Assembly: GCF_000143415.4 (NCBI RefSeq)
Contig: NW_003314290.1
Span: forward strand, 1,074,132 to 1,138,131
DNA length: 64,000 nt
Origin: Selaginella moellendorffii
Taxonomy: Eukaryota; Streptophyta; Lycopodiopsida; Selaginellales; Selaginellaceae
Direction of reading: 5' to 3'
In this document: positions 56,785 through 64,000 of the stretch, in pieces
Position numbering within the stretch: position 1 is the first letter of the stretch
Layout: the number at the start of each line of letters is the position of its first letter
Position numbers and translations under genes: made by a program
Notes under the pieces: model-generated
Seen by the model: the letters and a program-made list of their open reading frames with translations, nothing else
The model's database searches: none
Told to the model about the DNA's origin: nothing

Positions 56785-59700
56785 GAAGATCGACGTCCTC
56801 GTCGATGCATACTCGAGTCTAGAATACCGCCAAGGAAACAACTCAAGAAAAAGTTCACGGTACTCACACTATATGAGAAATGCACCAACTTAAATGAGTT
56901 AGGAGGCAACCTCTTTGTCTAACGCGGATGCGCTACCAGCTCAGACACCTTCCGGCCGTCGCCGACAAGGAAATGACCAACGGAGTCAGCCACCCTTGCT
57001 GCTCTGGGAGTCACCCAGCTACAAAAGTGTGATATGCCCCTACCCGCAGGAACATAGAGAGAGAAGCCAGAGGCCCCAACCCTCCTAAGCAAAGAAACCA
57101 AACCCGTCGGTAAGGTTTAGATAGACTACTGTAAACAGGCAGTTAGAGTTGTTTACACGGTCACGCCCTTTCAACGGAACAAGGAACATCGACAAAGAGG
57201 CGGGTTATGTGACCAGTCGACAGTAGCTACCCCATGACTAGAGATTTCAACATGCACACGAAGTGCCGAAGCCAGTCTGCCTATACTGGCCCAAACTCAA
57301 AGATCAATAGATGGACAATATCAAAGTCATAAACAATGATATCTTAGAGACTTAATTATCAGTGAATATATCTTAGATTAGAACACAAAAGTATTCCAAG
57401 GAAGTTATCATCTGATAAACTAGTATTATAGTGTAGGAGCCACCAAGATCATAGGATTCACCATCCAACAAAGTTCAACAGCAAGTATATCATCAAGGAA
57501 ACTCAATGATGAAACTTAACTATCGAAGATGGCAGACAGTATATCAAACAACTCACTAAAGATAACTCAAAGAACACAAAGTATCATTGATTAGCAAGCA
57601 AGATGCTCGCGAATGTATCACCCGAAGGAAATAACATCCGAATCTATCAAAGCGAACTCAAGCAATAATCAACACAATAGAATGAATGTTGCATGGCCAA
57701 CAAACACTCATTCATGCCAACTATCACACGAGCCAATCCGAATAGATCCCGGTCAACAATACCAAGGAACCAGAGTTGCTCAAGCAAGTGTCAGCAACAT
57801 CCTATTGATATGTCAAACCCAAGAGACCAATCTAGAGCAAACCACAAAGAACATGTGGTATTGCGAAAAGCTATAAGCCATCAAAGAGAACAACTAACCA
57901 TCATGAAAGATCATGAATCATCCCATCAATGCAGTGATGCATAATCATTGTCAAAGAAGAAATCCACCATCCTGAAGAATGGCAATTCATTCTATATGAA
58001 CAACAATCAAGCAACACCTTTTTGACAAGGATAATCAACTATCCCAGATGATAGTCAATCATCACCAATGATTGCTAGATGCAAAAGCCAACTTCAACAT
58101 TGAAGCTAATGAGCCAAAATGCCTTCCCTAACAACGTCTAACAAATGGAACAATGAGCATAAAACTCAAAGAACCAAAAGCTCGAAGAAGTCTATAGCTA
58201 AGTCTTGCTTAATAATGATCACAAGCTTTGCATGCACTAACTTCAATGCCAAAGAAGAAATCATGGTGCAACCCACAATATCTTCCTCAACACATCCATA
58301 AGCTAAACTTCATAATGCAAAGCTAATGAAGAGCATGTCTGCATCAATCCAAAAGCTAAGCATAACGAAGTTATGCTCGACAAGTGATCACCAAACGATC
58401 CTCCATGAATCCATCTATAGCAAGACGTAACTCACTTCATAACAAGCACAAGAAGAATCATCAAATGATTGATATATTCCAACTCAAATCCAATAAGAAC
58501 TCAAACATTCCAATATCAATCACTAACTCTTCCGCTTGTAGAGTTAGCATGGTCCACGACTGAATCACTTTTCAAGGAAAAGCCAAAGCTTAACCCCTAC
58601 TAAATAACCTCGTCTAGAACACAACTAACTCAAACTTGCCACTCAGTTCATTTGAACGTCAAAACAGTTGCTAATTAGCAAATGCACGAATGTTAATAAC
58701 ACAAAGCTATAGCCAAATCATCAACACTATCTTCATCAAGAGCAATAAAACTCAATATCAATCCTAAGGATAGATATATCATCTCACCTGAATCTCAACA
58801 TCAATAATATCAATGACAAGGCATCACCTCAATGCCAACAACATCAGAACAAAGCTAAAAGAAAGCAAGAGTGAATCACCACCCAAACTCTCTAGCAACC
58901 AAGCTAACCAAAGTCGAAGATACTTTAGTCAGTATCCGAGACTAATCCTTCAGCAAAACTCAGTTACAGATAACACTTCCTCAAGGAGTGAATCACCACA
59001 TCCAAGACTCAATGAAATCCAACACTATGAACTAAATGCAACCAAATGATAACAACAGAGGTAGAGTCGACATGCCAACATGGAAAACCCATGTAAGTCA
59101 AATGACACGATCCTCCGCAACACCAACCGGCAAAGCAAGCCCATCACTGCTAAATCATCATCGAGTGAAGCAAGTGTCAAAAGCCCTTGACAAAGTCTAC
59201 AAGCAATCACTAATTGCAAAGCAACCAACAATCACTTGTCTTGCCTTTCACAAGACCCAAACACTAACTCATGCCATTGAGTTACATACTTGTCCAACAT
59301 GAACGTAATACCCCAAATATAAGATAAAGGTTCATAGACAAGCACAAACTAAGTGACCACTCAAATCCAACTCAACTGTGATAAGCTCACTAACACATTT
59401 AGCCAATAGCTCTGAGCATGCCTTGAAGAGGCTAGCTATGCACGATCAACACTCAGCCGAAACTAAAGTGAAGACCATAAGATGGACTCATATTGGTACA
59501 CAACCTCCACTTAGACAAAGCTATAGTATGGGTACTAACATCTCAGACTCAAACAACTAAGTTGGACATCACCATCCTCAGCCAAGGCGTAGGGCCACCA
59601 AGACCAACTCAAGATTAGTGAGAGCTCACTACTCTCATAGAGTCTAACGAAATGCAAAGTGCAACCTGCCACCAAGCATAACGCTTCAAAAGAAAGCATA

Positions 59701-61750
59701 ACGCTTCAAAAGAAAGGCACAAGGGTCACCTTTCTAGAAAAGTGCAACGGCCACTTTTCTACATTAACTCCAGACTCTATCCAACTCAATTGCCTTAGCC
59801 CCAAAAGTCGGCATCCCTTTCGGGCCGCATCATACAAACTACATACTAAGGTTTAAGCTAACCGAAGTCAACTCCAACCTCTTCACTAGTTTGTATTGGC
59901 TTGCGAAAACGGAATGGTTTTCGAGCAAAGTGATAACAGATCAGCCATTGGAAGAGCATAAGAAAATTTGTGGAAAAATTTCCATCCTAGAGAAAGAATG
60001 ACTCTCAGTCCAGGAATACAAACTTTCAAGACTCAACCAACTTCCTCCTACTAACAACTTCGCATAGGTTCACTTCAACGCAAATTCTCATGACTTATAA
60101 TATGCTTAAACCTCGAACATCTTTTTGCCCATTCTTTCAACATCCAACACCGACGTCCGCAGAATGCAAAATGAACATCTAAAGCTTGATCATGGAGACC
60201 ATATCTTCGGATATTCACATTGCACTAACACTCTTCTTCGATTACCTTCAAGATCCAATGTGAAGCCAAAACACTAACAAGGAAAACGACATGGAAAATC
60301 AAGCTCTAAGGAAAATTCCTCATCACTCGAATCAACAATGCCACTTCCACTAACACAAGTGCTAGCGCTATCAATGCCTTAACTAAACACCTTTTCCATC
60401 CAACAATCTACTCCAAGTGCTAACGGATAAACCAACAAGCCATAGCAAATGAATGCTACAACCCTTTCCAACACCTTATAGGCAAACCCTCAAGGAAACA
60501 AGGAACAAGGAACCAACTTAAGCTTAGCATAATGAACCACCATCGAGAATCTAGTCAAAGCTACTACAATGCTATTTCGTGCAAGTAGACTAGCTTCACC
60601 ATCAACCACTTTGGGGTTGATCATCGTTTATCCAAGCAACTTCGTAAACACATTGCTCATTATCACATGGATATGATATGGAAATCACAATGTCTTGATC
60701 ATCAATCAAGCAACACCACGAGCAATGCCAATGTCATTACTTTAAAGGTTTATGTGAGTATCAAGTGCAAACTCGATTCGACAAAATGCTACATAAATGC
60801 CACACTCCACCGATAGAGATTTACAACACCTAACACCACTAACTTTTGTTCACAACACAGACAAGCTCATGCCACTCTCTTTCCGACCAAACTCAAAATT
60901 AATCCAACACCAAGCTACTCGAGGAGCAATAGCAAGGTTCCCCGGAAAAGAATTGAGCATTGCAACCCAAGTCTTCCAATAGCAAGCCTAGACAAAAATG
61001 GTATAGTGTTTCACCACTATCCATCCCATAACTCACCATTTGTAAGACCATCATCTCCAAGATGCATCAAGGTAGGGACTCTTGATTGCATGATGTGAAC
61101 ACGAGCAATAAGTTAACACTTCGTTGCAAATCATCTCTCCAAGGAGAGAAGATGATTTACGTGTTTGATCCTTCGTCCCCGATGACCCTCTTTTCGGTCT
61201 CATCTTTGACTAAACCTCAAACTTGCTTTCGCACTGCCTTCAGTCCAATCCAAGAAAAGTTTATGAGAGAGCACGGCAATGATTACTTGAATCAATAGAC
61301 TCATCCCTACAGTCTTAGTTGATCCACTTGTAATCATGCCTAGGAAGGATCCACTAGTGCCGTGCTAAACAGCTATGGACCAGCCTATTTGCCACTCATA
61401 GCAAACCCAGGGAAAGTTTGCTTTCACCCACGGTACATGGAACAACTCATGGAACCACCGATAGGCTAACATTAATCCTGCCAACTCAAAGTGTAATCTC
61501 GAGTTGCTAATGTGCCTCACTCACGAGCCCAAGCGTAAACTCGTGTTAACGGAGCATCTCAAATCCATCCTATGAGCCCAAGAGCAAACTCACATTATTA
61601 GGTACAAAAGGTAACCAAAACCATACCCAAGGAACAATTGTGAACCCTTTGCACCTAAACGTGTACCCACTCGGATCATCGTTTTCATCTCTGCGTATGC
61701 AACGAGACTAGTTGCCCAATCTCATTGAATAGTACTCACTGAGACTCATC
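56785..61750 (-). other. Non-coding interior of the LARD
   Basis: Nearly 5 kb with strong strand bias (A and C rich on plus) and no recognisable coding motif. The longest frames are under 100 codons and resemble nothing. One small tandem repeat with CATAACGCTTCAAAAGAAAG units is present at about 59684-59718. Confidence 0.8.
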
Positions 61751-61761
61751 CTCTGATACCA
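61751..61761 (-). other. Primer binding site (initiator tRNA-Met)
   Basis: TGGTATCAGAG on the minus strand, 2 bp from the LTR end, complementary to the 3' end of plant initiator tRNA-Met. Confidence 0.9.
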
Positions 61762-61763
61762 AA

Positions 61764-62913
61764 TGTAGCGCACGTGGTTTTGACCCTTTATCCTATGGTG
61801 ATTTACCATAGGATAACACCACGAAGCGGAACCTAAACCCTCTTTGTGCCACGTGACAGATGCCACATGTCACATGCCACGTGTCCATGCCACGTGTCCA
61901 TAGGAACCCGAAGTTCAAGGCCTTGGGCCACTGAACGAAGGAACGGTGCCAAACTCCCAAGCATGGAGCCAAGGAGTGATGGAACCGGACCACGGAGCAA
62001 CTCCCGAGCATAAAGCCCAAGGAGCGAAGGGACAGGAGCCCGGAGCGACTTGGAACAGTCCTGGAGCAACCAGCATCCCAATGCCAGGACCAGCACACAA
62101 AACGGAGCTAAACGGAGTCTGGCGCTATTTCGGCATACCGGTGGCCTAACGTGAGGATATGGGTACTCCACCAACTAGCATGGAATGGAACTTGGGCTTA
62201 GACCCAAGCCGGACGCAGAACAAGGACAGGCACGCAAGCGGGAGCTAGACTATGCCTCAGGTTGGTCGGCCATGCCCGACCTACCCACTATCCCTACTAT
62301 ACATTTGGAACCCCCCACAGCCCCCCCCCCCCCTTGAGGAACACACGCTTTGGGCTTTCACCCTAAGCCTCCCTTAGTATCAGGAGTTAGTCTCTGGGAC
62401 AAGCTCGAAACTTACTAAATATGGAATGTCCCTAGATTGCGAATTTGGACACGGGACGAACACCATTGTGTTCAGGACGATCTCTACATTCCTTAGATAT
62501 GCCAAATGAGCAAATTTGGACACTTTCCACAAATAGCATTTGGGACCGAAATGAGACTAACACAAAGGGCATGATAGCAAGGGTGTTTGGCAGACACGGT
62601 AAGCTATCATCCGGCGATATTGAGGGACCAATCTCAATACGCGAGGGTTCTTGCCAAGCCAGTGCAAGACAGAGCAAAAGAGAACTAACAAGCCGGGCCA
62701 AGTATGCTTGGCTAAATAGACACTTAGGAATTCCTTCCTTATGCTCATCCGGCCAAGTACAGATGCTAAGTCCAATTTACTAACACTTGAACAAGAGGGG
62801 CCAATAAAGGGAACCAGCAGTACCGACCTCCTGCCATCGTGGCAGTAAGGTAAGAGTGTCCGTAAGGACAGGTCGACAGGTAACTTTCGATACCCGAAGT
62901 CACATGCGCGACA
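61764..62913 (-). repeat. LARD 5' LTR
   Basis: 1150 bp, same ends and length as 55620-56769. Confidence 0.95.
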
Positions 62914-62918
62914 GCTGG

Positions 62919-63857
62919 GCATTGAAAAGTTAAAATATATTCTAGACATGTTGGTTGAAGTAAAGATATGTCGTAACTAAAAGTTTCTTTGGTTTATGGC
63001 ACAAATTGGCATTTGCCACTGTTGGGCATCTGCAGTTCATGCTTATGCAAACAAGGAGTAGCTCTTAAAATATACAACATGGATTATTACATTATTTTAA
63101 GCTCAAGGCAATTCTCTCAATTATGATATGAACTAAATTTCTAGAAGTGCATCTTATACATTTCTCTAGCATGCTATGGATCTACCTATATTTGATCTTA
63201 TTTTAGGGTTTCTTCCACCCAAATATTATACCTTTGGATTGATATGGCATAATGCTTGATGTTTATAAGGTTGTTGATAGGGAAAGCAGAAGTATGAGTG
63301 AGAGCTGAGTATGAGGACTTTCCCATAATTCTCATTTCCTTTTGTAAGGCTTTTGAGATCGAGAAGAGCCTATAACAACTACTTTGCAAACTTTTCTTCT
63401 TTCGGCAAATGAATCTATGCTTGATTACACAACACAATTCAAGTAATACTAGAAAATTTGTTAAGCCAAGGAAATGATGGAGGAGAATCTAGCTATCTTT
63501 GCATATAGGACTAAACTCAAGTTGGGGATTCAGCAAAAGGTGGCTCAATGATGCCATTCCAAGTGTAACAACATGTATAACCATGCCATATATAAGAATA
63601 CAAATTTCTAAGCCCCAAAGTGGAACCAAAAGTAAGCCATGTGGCAATGGCCAAAGTAGAAATTTAACAACCATAATATGTTTGGACCAAAAGCTCTAAC
63701 TTAGAAAGTCAAGAGTGGGAGTGGAACTTTTAAAAAAGTGGATGAAGAATGAATTATAAAATGATCAGTGAATGAGTCTCTAGAAAGGGACACAAGAGGG
63801 ATGGACATGTGACAAGTGCCATAGCATGTGAAAGTGTCAAGACCAAGTTTGAGATGG
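62919..63857. other. Repeat-derived spacer
   Basis: No gene. 63590-63700 matches the repeat blocks at 29700-29815 and (inverted) 46780-46870, with AAGCCCCAAAGTGG and a following ATTTGGACCAAAAGCT-type block. Confidence 0.5.
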
Positions 63858-64000
63858 TGTAGCACATATGAATTTGGAACCGAACTCTAAACCTGTTACA
63901 TTACGAAATGAGTACAATCCCACGAGCACCAGCTCCATATCCAGCACCTATATGCAAAATGGTGTCAGACGGTGTCTGACACAATTTTGGCATACTGGTG
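63858..64000 (-). repeat. LTR of TRIM/LARD family, cut by window end
   Basis: Begins TGTAGCACATATGAATTTGG and continues with CCCACGAGCACCAGCTCC, CAGCACCTATATGCAAAATG and GACACAATTTTGGCATACTG, the reverse complement of the 3' half of the TRIM LTRs. The rest lies outside the window. Confidence 0.8.

Larger units (their letters stand above)
55615..62918 (-). mobile_element. Intact non-coding LTR retrotransposon (LARD-like)
   Basis: Element 55620-62913 (7294 bp), flanked by perfect GCTGG duplications (55615-55619 and 62914-62918). Both LTRs are 1150 bp. Read on the minus strand, the 5' LTR (62913-61764) ends in GCGCTACA, followed after 2 bp by the primer site TGGTATCAGAG (initiator tRNA-Met). 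A polypurine tract TAGGGGGGGAGAG lies next to the 3' LTR (56769-55620). The 4994-bp interior shows no gag or pol motif in any frame and no long frame, so it must be mobilised in trans. By eye the LTRs differ at only four positions, so insertion is recent. Confidence 0.95.

Overview
The window reads as nuclear DNA from a land plant with very compact genes. Most introns are about 45-100 bp with GT-AG borders, exons are short, and intergenic gaps are often below 400 bp. The proteins are plant-type: TOM1/THH, COP1-interacting-protein-like, VQ, DUF7086, AGD14-type ArfGAP and plant SCAR. Gene style plus AT-rich transposon blocks fit a lycophyte such as Selaginella; that assignment is inference. Exon borders below were placed by reading splice sites and family similarity by eye.

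Layout. 1-1.2 kb: relic of a Ty1/copia reverse transcriptase. 1.36-38.1 kb: gene-rich, with TOM1-like (-), CWC22 splicing factor (-), CCDC124/Lso2 ribosome factor (+), a PP2C (-), APC4 (-), a CENP-O-like kinetochore protein (+), a COP1-interacting-protein-like protein (-), WDR5 (-), PET100-like (+), a VQ-motif protein (-), an unrecognised 449-aa protein (-), AGD14-like ArfGAP (+), a DUF7086 protein (+) and SCAR/WAVE (+). Three divergent pairs (CWC22/CCDC124, APC4/CENP-O, WDR5/PET100) share short promoters, the first two with telo-box motifs and the third with shorter CCCTAA motifs.

37.7-54.6 kb: a 3.8-kb segment (last SCAR exons, a cysteine-rich Pin-II-like gene, a divergent Dof-like zinc-finger gene and a Ser/Thr/Pro-rich tail) is present twice in direct orientation. 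Between the copies lies a decayed Helitron, split by a Ty3/gypsy element, which itself contains a complete miniature LTR element (TRIM) and a solo-LTR-like insertion. SCAR copy 1 is the functional 3' end; copy 2 is a fragment.

55.6-62.9 kb: a structurally intact, young LTR retrotransposon with no coding capacity (LARD-like), bounded by a perfect 5-bp target duplication and carrying near-identical 1150-bp LTRs. It shares PBS spacing, polypurine tract style and an LTR core with the TRIM, so both probably depend on the same unseen autonomous partner. A further related LTR is cut off by the right edge of the window.

The genes form no single pathway. They are mostly conserved eukaryotic functions (splicing, ribosome, mitosis, chromatin, mitochondria, actin, vesicle traffic) plus plant signalling proteins.
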